The position numbers and the translations under genes are program-made. The notes beneath the pieces are model-generated. The model worked only from the letters and a program-made list of their open reading frames with translations, was not told the DNA's origin and made no database searches. Shown here in pieces: positions 7,839 through 16,768 of a stretch of 50,621 nt of DNA. The number at the start of each line of letters is the position of its first letter. Within the stretch, counting starts at the first letter, position 1. This DNA comes from Deltaproteobacteria bacterium (GTDB lineage: Bacteria > Desulfobacterota > Desulfobacteria > Desulfobacterales > Desulfatirhabdiaceae), in assembly GCA_016219185.1 (NCBI GenBank), contig JACRBZ010000075.1, positions 1 through 50,621 of the forward strand, read 5' to 3'.

Positions 7839-9788
7839 TTACCGGACTGAGCGGATATGCATATCCGTTTTAATATGCGCCTGCCTGCCGTCCTCATATT
7901 TGATGGTGGTATCGATGTGCACGATGTCTGTTTCGGAGTACAGGGCGTCCAGGATGTCCCTGTAGCGTTTTTCCACAAATTGCCGGCGCAGTTTCCGGGT
8001 TCGGGTCAGTTCGTCATCGTCGGCGTCAAATTCCTTGTAAAGATTGGTGAACTTGATGACGCGGGCCGGCTCCGGCAGATCCTTGTTGGCCTGGCGGATC
8101 TGTTTTTCCACCAGGTCATAGACTTCCGGTTTCTGCGAAAGCTCCTGGTAGTTGGTATAGGTCAGTTTTTTTTCATCGGCCCAGTTGGCAACCACGGCAT
8201 AATCGATGCAAAGAACCGCGGTGATGTACTGCCTTTTGTCGCCGATCACCCAGGAATCCTTGATATACGGGCTGAACTTGAGCCGGGTTTCCAGGTACTG
8301 GGGAGAGAAGGGTTTTCCGTCTCTTAGCGTAAACACGTCCTTGGTCCGGTCAAACACCACCAGGTGCCCGTCGTCATCGATAAACCCCCTGTCGTCGGAA
8401 TGCAGCCATCCGCCCTTAAGTGCTTTGGCAGTGGCTTCGGGATTCTTGTAGTATCCTAGAAACACCGAGGGACTTCGCGTGATGATTTCCCCTTCTTCGG
8501 TGATTCGGATCTCGGTTCCGGGAATGGGGAGCCCGACCGTATCGAATTTGATGTCTCCGCTTCGGTGAACCACGGAAATGCCGGCCACTTCGGTCTGTCC
8601 GTAAATCTGCTTCAGGTTGACCCCCAGGGCATGAAAAAACCGGAAATGATCCGGGCCCATGGCCGCTCCTCCGGTATAGGCGTTTCGAACCCGGGAGAGC
8701 CCCAGATGGTCTTTAAGCTTTTTTTGAACCGTGATATGGGCCAGCCATTCCAGAATCGCCCAGGTTGCGGGAACCGGTTTTTTATCGAATTTCAGGTTGG
8801 CCACATGGTACCCGATTGTTGTTGCAAGGGCGTAAGCTTTTCGTTTGAGCCAGGCAGCGTCCAGATACTTGACCTGGACCGTCCGGGTCATCTGTTCGTA
8901 CATGCGGGGCGGTGCGAACATCACATGGGGGCCGATGTCCCGGATGTTTTCCTGAGCGGTTTCCGTGGATTCCGGAAAATTCAGGGTATAGCCGATCTGA
9001 AGGCCGCAGGAGATGGACATCATCTGCTCGCCGATCCAGGCAAAGGGAAGGTAGGAGACGTAATCGTCGGTATCCCGACACGGGTCGACGCTCATGAGGT
9101 TTTTGCCCATGATCAGCATATTGTGGTGCGAGAGCAGCGCGCCCTTGGGAAGGGAGGTTGTTCCCGATGTATAAAACAGCAGGGCCACCTCATCCCCATG
9201 ACCTTTTTGAATCAGCTCGGCAAAAAGATTCGGCTGGGCCTTGTCCAGCGCTCGTCCCATTTCCTGAACTTCTTTGAGGCTGATCAGGCATTTCTGGTGA
9301 TAATGGCGCATGCCCTTGGGATCATCCCAGATGATTTTCTCCAGCTTGGGGCATTCCGCCTGGATGGAAAGGGCCTTATCCACTTCTTCCTGGCCTTCGG
9401 CAAACAGAAACCGGGTGTCGGAATGGTCCAGAATGTAGCGGACCTCATCCAGGAGGCAATCCTGAAACAGCCATACCCCGACGCCCCTTGCGCAGAGCGT
9501 TGCCATTTCCGCCCACAGGCCCTCTGGCCGATTGGTACCGATCATGGATATTTTTTCGCCTTCCCGCAGACCCAGGCTGATCAGTCCAAGGCTGATGCTT
9601 TTTACGTTATCAAGATAATCCTGCCAGGTGACCGGTCGCCAGATGCCAAATTCCTTTTCGCGCATGGCCACACGATTTTTTCCGAACCGCAGGGCTTGCC
9701 GGTAAAACAGCCGGGGAATGGTCAGCTCTTTCGAGATTTCAATGGCCGGATTTTCCCGGGCGCCTGATATTTTATGCTCTTGTTGCAT
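7839..9788 (-). CDS. Long-chain acyl-CoA synthetase-type AMP-dependent ligase
   Basis: The 649-residue enzyme belongs to the ANL superfamily, close to bacterial long-chain acyl-CoA synthetases of the FadD15/ACSL type. It has the P-loop LLFYTSGTTSLPKGALLSHH around residues 205-225, IYGQTEVAG near 415, and HSDDRGFIDDDGHLVVFDRT with KDVFTLRDGKPFSPQYLE towards the C-terminus. The expected reaction is acid + ATP + CoA to acyl-CoA + AMP + PPi. It overlaps the end of livG by 17 bases. GAGG stands about 6 bases before the ATG at 9788. Lying inside an import operon, it probably traps the imported acid as a CoA thioester. Chain length or aromatic preference cannot be read from sequence here. Confidence 0.9.
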   Translation of the reverse strand: MQQEHKISGARENPAIEISKELTIPRLFYRQALRFGKNRVAMREKEFGIWRPVTWQDYLDNVKSISLGLISLGLREGEKISMIGTNRPEGLWAEMATLCARGVGVWLFQDCLLDEVRYILDHSDTRFLFAEGQEEVDKALSIQAECPKLEKIIWDDPKGMRHYHQKCLISLKEVQEMGRALDKAQPNLFAELIQKGHGDEVALLFYTSGTTSLPKGALLSHHNMLIMGKNLMSVDPCRDTDDYVSYLPFAWIGEQMMSISCGLQIGYTLNFPESTETAQENIRDIGPHVMFAPPRMYEQMTRTVQVKYLDAAWLKRKAYALATTIGYHVANLKFDKKPVPATWAILEWLAHITVQKKLKDHLGLSRVRNAYTGGAAMGPDHFRFFHALGVNLKQIYGQTEVAGISVVHRSGDIKFDTVGLPIPGTEIRITEEGEIITRSPSVFLGYYKNPEATAKALKGGWLHSDDRGFIDDDGHLVVFDRTKDVFTLRDGKPFSPQYLETRLKFSPYIKDSWVIGDKRQYITAVLCIDYAVVANWADEKKLTYTNYQELSQKPEVYDLVEKQIRQANKDLPEPARVIKFTNLYKEFDADDDELTRTRKLRRQFVEKRYRDILDALYSETDIVHIDTTIKYEDGRQAHIKTDMHIRSVR

Positions 9789-10593
9789 ACAGATCCTCTT
9801 CACCCAGATACGCCTTGATCACCTCGGGACTGTTCTGGACCTCGGACGGCGTTCCATCCATGATCATGTTCCCGAAATTCAGAACGAACACGCGATCCGA
9901 CAGATCCATCACCACGCCCATGTCATGCTCCACCAGAAGGCAGGTCACCTTCCAGCGGCGCTCCTCGTTGACATCCAGGATGAATCTGGCCATGTCCTCG
10001 ACTTCCTCCAGATTAAGGCCCGCTAAAGGCTCATCCAGGATCAGCAGCTCCGGCTCCAGGGCAAGAGCCCTTCCCAGTTCCACCCGCTTCTGAAGGCCGT
10101 ACGGCAGCATGCCGACCGGTTTGTTCCGGATGTGCTCGATTTCCAGAAGGTCGATGATCTCTTCTTCGATAAAGGCCCGGTGCCGGATTTCTTCCCTTGC
10201 GGTTTTTCCCGCATAGACGGCGCCGCTGAGGATTCCGGAAGCATAGTGATTATGGCGGCCCAGACGGATGTTATCCAGAACCGTCATGCCGCCGAACACC
10301 TCGACTTTTTGAAAGGTTCGGGCCATCCCCATTTTCGCGCGCTGATAGGGTCTTAAGTGATTGACCGGTTGCCCCCGAAACCGGATGCTGCCTTTCTGCG
10401 GCCGGTATAGGCCGTTGATGCAGTTCATCATCACGGTTTTGCCGGCGCCGTTCGGGCCGATGACCGAATGGATTTCCCCGCGCCGGATGGTCAGGTTGAC
10501 GCCGGCAAGGGCAACGACTTTTCCAAAGGACATCTGGACATCCTTGAGTTCCAGCAATACTTCATCCTGGCTTTGCGGATCGGTTGCGGCCAA
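9772..10593 (-). CDS. livG: Branched-chain amino acid-type ABC transporter ATPase LivG
   Basis: The 273-residue ATPase has Walker A GPNGAGKTV (about 41-49), the LivG-type signature LPYGLQKRVELGRALA and Walker B LLILDEPLAGLN. It is the first gene of the import operon. Translation is placed at a TTG at 10593 because AAGGAGG lies 7 bases upstream and no ATG fits. It works with LivF on the cytoplasmic face of the LivHM pore. Confidence 0.94.
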   Translation of the reverse strand: MAATDPQSQDEVLLELKDVQMSFGKVVALAGVNLTIRRGEIHSVIGPNGAGKTVMMNCINGLYRPQKGSIRFRGQPVNHLRPYQRAKMGMARTFQKVEVFGGMTVLDNIRLGRHNHYASGILSGAVYAGKTAREEIRHRAFIEEEIIDLLEIEHIRNKPVGMLPYGLQKRVELGRALALEPELLILDEPLAGLNLEEVEDMARFILDVNEERRWKVTCLLVEHDMGVVMDLSDRVFVLNFGNMIMDGTPSEVQNSPEVIKAYLGEEDLYATRA

Positions 10594-10710
10594 TATCCTG
10601 CCTCCTTCATAGGGTGTGATTCATGACCGTGGTTTGCCCCATCAAGGGGAGACGCATTTCAAAATTTTCCCTGGATGGGGTTTGATATTGAACGCCACTG
10701 CCGGTTTTTG

Positions 10711-10728
10711 ATGAACATGCACGTTCAT
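10711..10728. promoter_or_regulatory. Palindromic operator candidate in the liv operon leader
   Basis: ATGAACATGCACGTTCAT is an 18-bp near-perfect palindrome (arms ATGAAC/GTTCAT, one mismatched pair in the spacer). It lies about 118 bases upstream of livG and about 32 bases downstream of a TATAAT on the minus strand. Size and symmetry fit a TetR- or GntR-type repressor site, but no regulator gene is adjacent. Confidence 0.5.
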
Positions 10729-10759
10729 GCGGCTGGCAAATTTCAGAGTAAGATACTAA

Positions 10760-10765
10760 ATTATA
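10760..10765 (-). promoter_or_regulatory. Candidate -10 element (TATAAT) for the liv operon
   Basis: On the minus strand TGTATAAT gives a perfect -10 hexamer about 167 bases upstream of livG, with the palindromic operator candidate just downstream. No strong -35 hexamer stands at 17 bases, so the promoter may be activator-dependent or the match chance in this AT-rich stretch. Confidence 0.35.
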
Positions 10766-10870
10766 CAGATGCGGTTAATTATATGAACTAAATTCATTAG
10801 ATGTTTATTTCTGTATAATGTATTTTGCGTTTGGTCAAGAAAAATAATGGGTCGGGGACCAGGGTTAGAC

Positions 10871-10893
10871 GATGGGGTGTCGAAGTCCCCATC
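10871..10893. other. Hairpin between livG and fdhD
   Basis: GATGGGG (10871-10877) and CCCCATC (10887-10893) form a 7-bp GC-rich stem with a 9-base loop. It is 75 bases past the 3' end of fdhD (minus) and lacks a U-run on that strand; on plus, TGTTTT follows. It could end the fdhD transcript weakly. Confidence 0.4.
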
Positions 10894-10967
10894 TGTTTTC
10901 CGCCTGCCGTACTTCTGGGTATGCCGCAGCGACAAAGGATGAAGTGCTGGCGCAGATATTGGCCTTT

Positions 10968-11771
10968 TTACGAAGCCGTCAGTCTTTGCTCTCCGCAAAA
11001 GACATACAGGCCGGATTTTGGGGCCAGGCAGGCCAGGGTCATGTTGAGTCGGGTGGCCAGGTTCACCGCAAGAGCGGTTGGCCGGGATACGGCAAGAATG
11101 ATGGGAATTCCGGCACGGGCCGCTTTTTGAACCAGTTCGTAACTGATCCTGGAGGACAGAACCAGCCCTTTTGCACGGGAAAGGGTATGATTCAGAAATA
11201 ATTTGCCGATGGCCTTGTCCACGGCATTATGGCGGCCCACGTCTTCGGCGGAGGAAAGCACATCGGCGCCTGCGCCGATGATCAGGGCAGCATGGGTGGC
11301 ACGGGTTTTCCGGCGAAGGGGTTGATGCCTGGAAAAATCTTCCAGACAGGAGAGGGCGCTGCTGATGTTAAACCGGGTGTCGTCGCTGATGGGCGATACG
11401 GCAATCGAGATATCCTGAACCAGTTCTTTTCCGCAGATGCCGCAACTGCTCTGGCTGATGAAACCCCGACGATCCAGGTATCCGGCGATTTTCAGCCGCT
11501 GTTTTTCCGTCAGTGTCACCGTTACCACATTGCTGTCCGAGCCGTCGCAGCAGGCAAGGGCCGCGATGTCCTCCAGAATGTCCGCGATGCCTTCGGTCAG
11601 GCAGAATCCGGCGGCATGGGCAATTTCATCCCCCGGGGTGCGCATGACAACCGAATAGGGCTTGCCGTCGATCCGGATCGAAAGCGGCTCTTCGCCGATG
11701 AGATCAATGGAAACGGACTGGATTTTATCGCCGTCTTTGTGTATGATGGTAAAAGCTGAAAATGAGTTCAT
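10968..11771 (-). CDS. fdhD: Formate dehydrogenase accessory sulfurtransferase FdhD
   Basis: The 267-residue protein matches FdhD, which passes sulfur from the IscS-type desulfurase to the molybdenum/tungsten bis-MGD cofactor of formate dehydrogenases. It has the SSCGICGK loop (about residues 107-114) with the CxxC pair that carries sulfur, RTPGDEIAHAAGFCLTEG near 44-61 and EDVGRHNAVDKAIGKL near 177-192. It is monocistronic here and divergent from rplU; no formate dehydrogenase gene lies in the window. Confidence 0.95.
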   Translation of the reverse strand: MNSFSAFTIIHKDGDKIQSVSIDLIGEEPLSIRIDGKPYSVVMRTPGDEIAHAAGFCLTEGIADILEDIAALACCDGSDSNVVTVTLTEKQRLKIAGYLDRRGFISQSSCGICGKELVQDISIAVSPISDDTRFNISSALSCLEDFSRHQPLRRKTRATHAALIIGAGADVLSSAEDVGRHNAVDKAIGKLFLNHTLSRAKGLVLSSRISYELVQKAARAGIPIILAVSRPTALAVNLATRLNMTLACLAPKSGLYVFCGEQRLTAS

Positions 11772-11862
11772 GACATGACTCCGATAGATTATCGATTGTT
11801 CCGGGACTGGGCTTTTATTCTTTCGGATATATCATTTTTTCCATTTCCGTCACAGAAAAATC

Positions 11863-11890
11863 TTGACATTATTCATAAATAGATTAAAAA
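11863..11890 (+). promoter_or_regulatory. Candidate sigma-70 promoter for rplU-rpmA-obgE
   Basis: TTGACA at 11863-11868 is a perfect -35, followed after 16 bases by TAAAAA (11885-11890) as a weak -10. The start codon of rplU is about 50 bases further, with AGGAGG in between. Confidence 0.55.
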
Positions 11891-11941
11891 TTGGGGATTT
11901 TAAAACGTCTATTATTTGTTGTTTCAAGGAGGGTCAAGCAT

Positions 11942-12253
11942 ATGTACGCTGTAGTTGCAACGGGCGGAAAACAATACAGGGTCCAGACGGGAGAAACGCT
12001 GAGAATTGAAAAAATTCCAGGTGAAGTCGGATCGTCTGTGGCTTTTGATCAGATACTTCTCTATTCGGATGGTGAAAATCTTTCCGTGGGAAAACCGGTT
12101 CTTGAGAACGCCAAGGTAAACGCGCGAATTGTGGAACAGGACCGGGGGAATAAAATCATCGTATTTAAATTCAAACGCCGAAAAGGCTATCGCAAAAAAC
12201 AAGGTCATCGTCAAGATTTTACAGCCGTAAAAATTGACAGCATCGAGGTCTAA
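11942..12253 (+). CDS. rplU: 50S ribosomal protein bL21
   Basis: The 103-residue protein opens MYAVVATGGKQYRVQTGE and ends with FKRRKGYRKKQGHRQDFTAVKI, both diagnostic for bL21, which binds 23S rRNA. The ATG at 11942 is preceded by CAAGGAGGGTCAAGCAT, a strong ribosome binding site. It heads the common rplU-rpmA-obgE order. Confidence 0.98.
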   Translation: MYAVVATGGKQYRVQTGETLRIEKIPGEVGSSVAFDQILLYSDGENLSVGKPVLENAKVNARIVEQDRGNKIIVFKFKRRKGYRKKQGHRQDFTAVKIDSIEV

Positions 12254-12358
12254 GCTTCGCATGCCGGATTTTGAAGCGAATTGGCCCATGATTTGAATTT
12301 CATTTGATTGTACCTGGTTGCATATAATTATCGACAGGTGACGTGGAGATTTCAGGAT

Positions 12359-12613
12359 ATGGCACATAAAAAAGCAGGCGGCAGTTCACGAAACGGTCGC
12401 GACAGTAATGCCCAGCGCAGAGGGGTTAAACGTTTTGGCGGTGAAACAGTTCGAGCCGGAAACATTCTGGTTCGCCAGGTTGGGACCCAGATTCATCCGG
12501 GCAACAATGTGGGTTTGGGAAAGGATTATACGCTTTTTGCCACGATGGATGGCGTTGTCAAATACGAACGGTACGGCCGTACCCGTAAAAAAGTCAGCGT
12601 TTATGCCGAGTGA
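12359..12613 (+). CDS. rpmA: 50S ribosomal protein bL27
   Basis: The 84-residue protein begins MAHKKAGGSSRNGRDSNAQ and contains GVKRFGGETVRAGNILVRQ, diagnostic for bL27. Its N-terminal tail reaches the peptidyl transferase centre. There is no extra cleavable N-terminal leader of the Firmicutes kind. Its stop codon overlaps the obgE start by 4 bases. Confidence 0.98.
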   Translation: MAHKKAGGSSRNGRDSNAQRRGVKRFGGETVRAGNILVRQVGTQIHPGNNVGLGKDYTLFATMDGVVKYERYGRTRKKVSVYAE

Positions 12614-13671
12614 AATTCATTGACGAAGCGAATATTACGATTGAGTCTGGCAAAGGCGGCAGTGGTTGCGTCAGTTTCCGGCGAGAGAAGTTCATTCCAA
12701 AAGGCGGCCCGGATGGCGGCAGTGGCGGAAGGGGCGGGGACATTATCCTGGTCACTTCATCCCGGAAACGCACGCTCTATGATTTTAATTACAAAAAATT
12801 CTTCAAGGCTCAAAACGGATCCGGCGGCGAGGGAAACCAGAGAACCGGAAAAGACGGCGATGACCTGATCATTGAAATTCCTCCCGGCACCCTGGTCGTC
12901 AATGCCGATACGGGCGAACCCATCAAAGACTTTGTCAATCCCGATGAAACCTTTGTTCTGGCAAAAGGCGGCAGGGGAGGGCAGGGAAATACCCATTTCA
13001 AAACTTCAACGCATCAAACCCCGCGGTTTGCCCAGCCTGGCGAACCTGCCGAGACCTTGAACATCCGCCTGGAACTGAAGCTGATTGCCGATGTCGGTCT
13101 GGTGGGACTCCCCAATGCCGGAAAATCCACATTGATTTCCGCGATTTCATCGGCCCGTCCCAAGATCGGGGCGTATCCGTTCACCACGCTGATCCCGAAT
13201 CTCGGCGTCGTTAAACCCCGCTGGGGCGGAGAAGCGTTCGTGGTTGCCGATATTCCGGGCCTGATTGAAGGCGCTCATGCGGGTGCGGGGCTCGGGATTC
13301 AATTTTTAAAGCATGTCGAGCGCACCCGTTTCCTGGTTCACCTGGTTGATGTATCAACGATTGATCCAAATGATCCGCTCAAGGATTATGAAACCATCAA
13401 CCACGAACTGACCTCGTACAGCGAATTGCTGAGCCATAAGCCGCAAATCGTTGTGCTCAGCAAGATGGATCTTACCGGGGCGGAAGAGGCTGCGGACAGA
13501 TTTCAGAAAGCCATTGAATCTCATCCGGACAGAAGATCTCCCGAAAGATCTCGCAAAGGATCTCTGGTTCGGATTTCCGCCGCGACCGGATCGGGTATAG
13601 ACGATTTGATATCAACCATCGTTAGCTTTCTGGATGCAGCCGATGAAAACCGACAGGAAAACGAGTTTTGA
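12610..13671 (+). CDS. obgE: GTPase ObgE/CgtA
   Basis: The 353-residue protein has the Gly-rich Obg domain (residues 1-158, e.g. ESGKGGSGCVSFRREKFIPKG at the start), then the G domain with G1 GLPNAGKST (about 166-174), the switch region PFTTLIPNLGVV and G3 DIPGLIEGA, then a short C-terminal tail. It acts in late 50S assembly and stress control. It uses a GTG start at 12610, inside the end of rpmA (GTGA overlap), so translation is coupled. Confidence 0.97.
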   Translation: MKFIDEANITIESGKGGSGCVSFRREKFIPKGGPDGGSGGRGGDIILVTSSRKRTLYDFNYKKFFKAQNGSGGEGNQRTGKDGDDLIIEIPPGTLVVNADTGEPIKDFVNPDETFVLAKGGRGGQGNTHFKTSTHQTPRFAQPGEPAETLNIRLELKLIADVGLVGLPNAGKSTLISAISSARPKIGAYPFTTLIPNLGVVKPRWGGEAFVVADIPGLIEGAHAGAGLGIQFLKHVERTRFLVHLVDVSTIDPNDPLKDYETINHELTSYSELLSHKPQIVVLSKMDLTGAEEAADRFQKAIESHPDRRSPERSRKGSLVRISAATGSGIDDLISTIVSFLDAADENRQENEF

Positions 13672-14797
13672 CAATGCCAAACGGGTGATTGTCAAGGTGG
13701 GCAGCAATGTGCTGACCGAGGACAGCGGTCTGGACCTGAACGTCGTCCGGTCGATCAGCCGTCAGATCTGCAGACTGATCGATCGGGGCCTGGAAGTCAT
13801 TCTGGTGACGTCCGGAGCCATGTCAGCAGGTCTTCGCAAGATCGGTCTTAGCAAAAGGCCAGATGAAATCCCCAAACGCCAGGCTGTCTCGGCGGTCGGC
13901 CAGGCCAGTCTCATCATGGAATATGAAAACGCATTCGAGCGCTATGGAAACAAGGTCGCCCAGATCCTGCTGACCAGTGATGACCTGAATAACCGCAAGC
14001 GCTATCTGAATGCCAGAAACACCCTCTATACGCTGCTTTCCTGGCAGGTGGTTCCCATCATCAACGAGAATGACACGGTTACCATCGAATCCATCAAATT
14101 CGGCGACAATGACAATCTGGCGGCCATGATTGCGCTGCTGATGGATGCCGACATCCTGATCATCCTGTCCGATATCGACGGTTTGTATGCCAAAGATCCC
14201 CGGTCCAATCCCGATGCCGAACTGATTCCGACGGTAACGACGTTTAAAAAGAGCCTGGAGAAGGTTGCCGGCGATAATCCGGGGTCCCTCGGGACCGGCG
14301 GCATGCTCAGCAAGATCAAGGCTGCAAAAAAAGTAACGGCCGCCGGCGTTCCCATGGTGATCGCCAACGGCAATGTCCCGGACATCCTGGAGAAGCTTTT
14401 TGATGGCGAACCCTTCGGCACATTTTTTGTTCCCCAGGCTGAACGGCTTCCCAGCCGAAAATGCTGGATCGGGTATTCCCTTAAACCCGAAGGCGTTATC
14501 GTAATTGACCAGGGGGCTGCAACGGCCGTCCTCAAACGGGGAAAGAGCCTGCTATCCAGCGGCATCGTCGGTGTTGAAGGCGATTTCGGCATCGGCGCGC
14601 CGGTGGAGTTTAAAACCGCGGAAAGCGATATCCTGGGTACGGGACTTGTGAACTACAGTGCCACGGACATCCGAAAAATCATGGGGCTTCAGTCCCGGCA
14701 AATTCAGGACCGGTTGGGGGAAAAACCCTATGACGAAGTCATTCACAGGGACAATCTGGTCATTACCACGGAATCAGGAGGAATCCATGAGTGTTGA
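13643..14797 (+). CDS. proB: Glutamate 5-kinase ProB
   Basis: The 384-residue enzyme phosphorylates glutamate in the first step of proline synthesis. It has an amino-acid-kinase domain (VIVKVGSNVLTEDSG near the start, LVTSGAMSAG, NENDTV and FGDNDNLAAMIA, then GTGGMLSKIKAA) and a C-terminal PUA domain (about residues 280-370), as in most bacterial ProB proteins. The start is uncertain: ATG codons at 13634 and 13643 both lie inside the end of obgE and neither has a strong ribosome binding site. It overlaps proA by 11 bases. Confidence 0.96.
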   Translation: MKTDRKTSFDNAKRVIVKVGSNVLTEDSGLDLNVVRSISRQICRLIDRGLEVILVTSGAMSAGLRKIGLSKRPDEIPKRQAVSAVGQASLIMEYENAFERYGNKVAQILLTSDDLNNRKRYLNARNTLYTLLSWQVVPIINENDTVTIESIKFGDNDNLAAMIALLMDADILIILSDIDGLYAKDPRSNPDAELIPTVTTFKKSLEKVAGDNPGSLGTGGMLSKIKAAKKVTAAGVPMVIANGNVPDILEKLFDGEPFGTFFVPQAERLPSRKCWIGYSLKPEGVIVIDQGAATAVLKRGKSLLSSGIVGVEGDFGIGAPVEFKTAESDILGTGLVNYSATDIRKIMGLQSRQIQDRLGEKPYDEVIHRDNLVITTESGGIHEC

Positions 14798-16043
14798 AAC
14801 CCTTGTCGGCGATATGGCCAGAGCGGCCAGGGCAGCCTCCCGGCAAATAGCCAGGTGCCCGACCCATCGCAAAAATGCCATGCTGCTCAGGCTTGCGGAT
14901 CTGATCCTTGAAAATGCCGCCATCATCCGGCAGGAAAACGCCGTGGATGTTGAGCAAGCTCGAAAATCCGGTCTTTCAGCGGCCATGATAGACCGCCTGA
15001 CCATAACGGATGCCACGATCCGGTCCATGATGAACGGGCTTCGGGAAGTGGCCCTGCTGGAGGACCCGGTGGGATCATCCTCCAGGAGTTTTCGAAGGCC
15101 CAACGGCCTGGAGGTTTCCCGGGTACGGATTCCGCTGGGGGTCATCGGCATCATCTACGAGTCCAGACCCAACGTCACCATTGATGCGGCGGCCCTCTGC
15201 CTGAAATCGGGAAATGCCGTGATCCTTCGCGGCGGCTCCGAAGCCCATCACTCGAATCAGGTTCTGGCCGGGCTCATTGCCAGGGCACTCGAGGAAGCCG
15301 GACTGCCCAAGGAGTCGGCTCAGGTCATACCGGTCAGGGATCGAAGCGCCGTTACCACGCTGCTGCAACAGGAAGAATCCATTGATCTGATTATTCCCCG
15401 TGGTGGCGAAAGCCTGATCCGGTTTGTTGTCGAGAATTCCAGGATCCCGGTGCTGAAGCATTACAAAGGCGTATGCCATGTGTATGTGGACAAAGGGGCG
15501 GATTTTGAAATGGCTGAAAGGATATGCGTCAATGCCAAGGTTCAGCGGCCGGGCGTCTGCAATGCCATGGAAACCCTTCTCGTTCATGAAAACGCGGCCC
15601 CCGTCTTTTTGCCGATAGTTGCGGAAAAACTCATTGCCGCGGGCGTCGAGCTTCGCGGATGCGAAAAGACCTGCCGGATTCTTCCCCGGGCAAAAACGGC
15701 GACCGAGGCGGACTGGCCGGCTGAATATTTGAATCTGACCCTGGCCGTTAAAGTGGTTTCCGGCATGGATGAGGCTGTGGCGCATATCGCCGCATACGGC
15801 TCCAGCCATACCGACGCCATTGTCACACGGGACTATGAAAGGGCTAGGCGCTTTGTCCGGGAAGTGGACTCATCCGTTGTGCTGGTGAATGCGTCCACCC
15901 GGTTTAATGACGGTGGCCAGATGGGCCTTGGGGCTGAAATCGGCATCAGCACCACCAAACTGCATGCCTTTGGTCCGATGGGGCTTGAAGAGCTGACGAC
16001 CACCAAATTCGTGGTGTTCGGGGATGGCCAGGTCAGGGAATAG
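14787..16043 (+). CDS. proA: Gamma-glutamyl phosphate reductase ProA
   Basis: The 418-residue enzyme reduces glutamyl 5-phosphate with NADPH to the semialdehyde, the second proline step. It has an aldehyde dehydrogenase fold with LGVIGIIYESRPNVTIDAAALC and the nucleophile Cys in KVQRPGVCNAMETLLVH, plus DGGQMGLGAEIGIST near the C-terminus. The ATG at 14787 follows CAGGAGGAATCC, an excellent ribosome binding site; longer frames upstream are inside proB. Confidence 0.97.
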   Translation: MSVETLVGDMARAARAASRQIARCPTHRKNAMLLRLADLILENAAIIRQENAVDVEQARKSGLSAAMIDRLTITDATIRSMMNGLREVALLEDPVGSSSRSFRRPNGLEVSRVRIPLGVIGIIYESRPNVTIDAAALCLKSGNAVILRGGSEAHHSNQVLAGLIARALEEAGLPKESAQVIPVRDRSAVTTLLQQEESIDLIIPRGGESLIRFVVENSRIPVLKHYKGVCHVYVDKGADFEMAERICVNAKVQRPGVCNAMETLLVHENAAPVFLPIVAEKLIAAGVELRGCEKTCRILPRAKTATEADWPAEYLNLTLAVKVVSGMDEAVAHIAAYGSSHTDAIVTRDYERARRFVREVDSSVVLVNASTRFNDGGQMGLGAEIGISTTKLHAFGPMGLEELTTTKFVVFGDGQVRE

Positions 16044-16096
16044 GAGCTGAAAAGGCAGAAAAGGTGAAGACTGAAGGCCGGGGGGGACGTGATAGG

Positions 16097-16768
16097 ATGC
16101 CCATGCGGATCGGGCTGTTCGGGGGCACATTTAATCCGATTCATTTCGGACATTTGCGAACGATTCTGGAGGTCAGGGAGCGGTTTGGCCTGAGCCGGAT
16201 CTATCTGATTCCATCCGCCATACCGCCGCATAAATCCGAAGCGGACATTGCCAGTCCATCGGATCGCCTGGAAATGATTCGACGGGCCGTGGGCAATGAT
16301 TCCGATTTTGTGGTATCGGATGTGGAGCTGATGCGCACCGGCCCCTCCTATACGATTGATACCCTGTCGTTTTTTGCGGACGCGCTGTCCAAAACAGATC
16401 CCTGTTTTTTGATTGTCGGCCTGGATGCTTTTCTGGAAATTCACACCTGGAAAGATTTCAGGGGAATCCTGACCCGCCTTCCCCTGATTGTCATGGGAAG
16501 GCCGGGGGCTTACGACCGCGGGCGGTTCGAAGACATGCCCCTTGCGGTGGCCGATTATCTTGATTTTCTGGCACCCGGCTATCAATATGACCGGCAGCAG
16601 TCGGTTTTTGTGCATCCCGGGTACCAGTCCGTTTACCCGATCGGTGTGACATCTCTGGATATCTCATCCTCCGCCATCCGATCCCTGGTGCAAAGGGGCC
16701 GATCCATCCGGTTTCTGGTTCCGGAAGCGGTATCCGAATTTATTTCCAGTAAAGGACTTTATCAATGA
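16097..16768 (+). CDS. nadD: Nicotinate-nucleotide adenylyltransferase NadD
   Basis: The 223-residue protein has GLFGGTFNPIHFGHL with the nucleotide-binding GGTFNP-x2-HxGH motif at its N-terminus, and LDISSSAIRSLVQRG with the ISSxxIR motif near the C-terminus. It makes deamido-NAD from nicotinate mononucleotide and ATP. The start could be the ATG at 16097 or at 16103. Its stop overlaps the rsfS start (ATGA). Confidence 0.95.
   Translation: MPMRIGLFGGTFNPIHFGHLRTILEVRERFGLSRIYLIPSAIPPHKSEADIASPSDRLEMIRRAVGNDSDFVVSDVELMRTGPSYTIDTLSFFADALSKTDPCFLIVGLDAFLEIHTWKDFRGILTRLPLIVMGRPGAYDRGRFEDMPLAVADYLDFLAPGYQYDRQQSVFVHPGYQSVYPIGVTSLDISSSAIRSLVQRGRSIRFLVPEAVSEFISSKGLYQ

Noticed and set aside
8565..9767. 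400-codon plus-strand frame opposite the acyl-CoA ligase of the liv operon
   Set aside because: The minus-strand gene carries all catalytic motifs; the plus frame has none.
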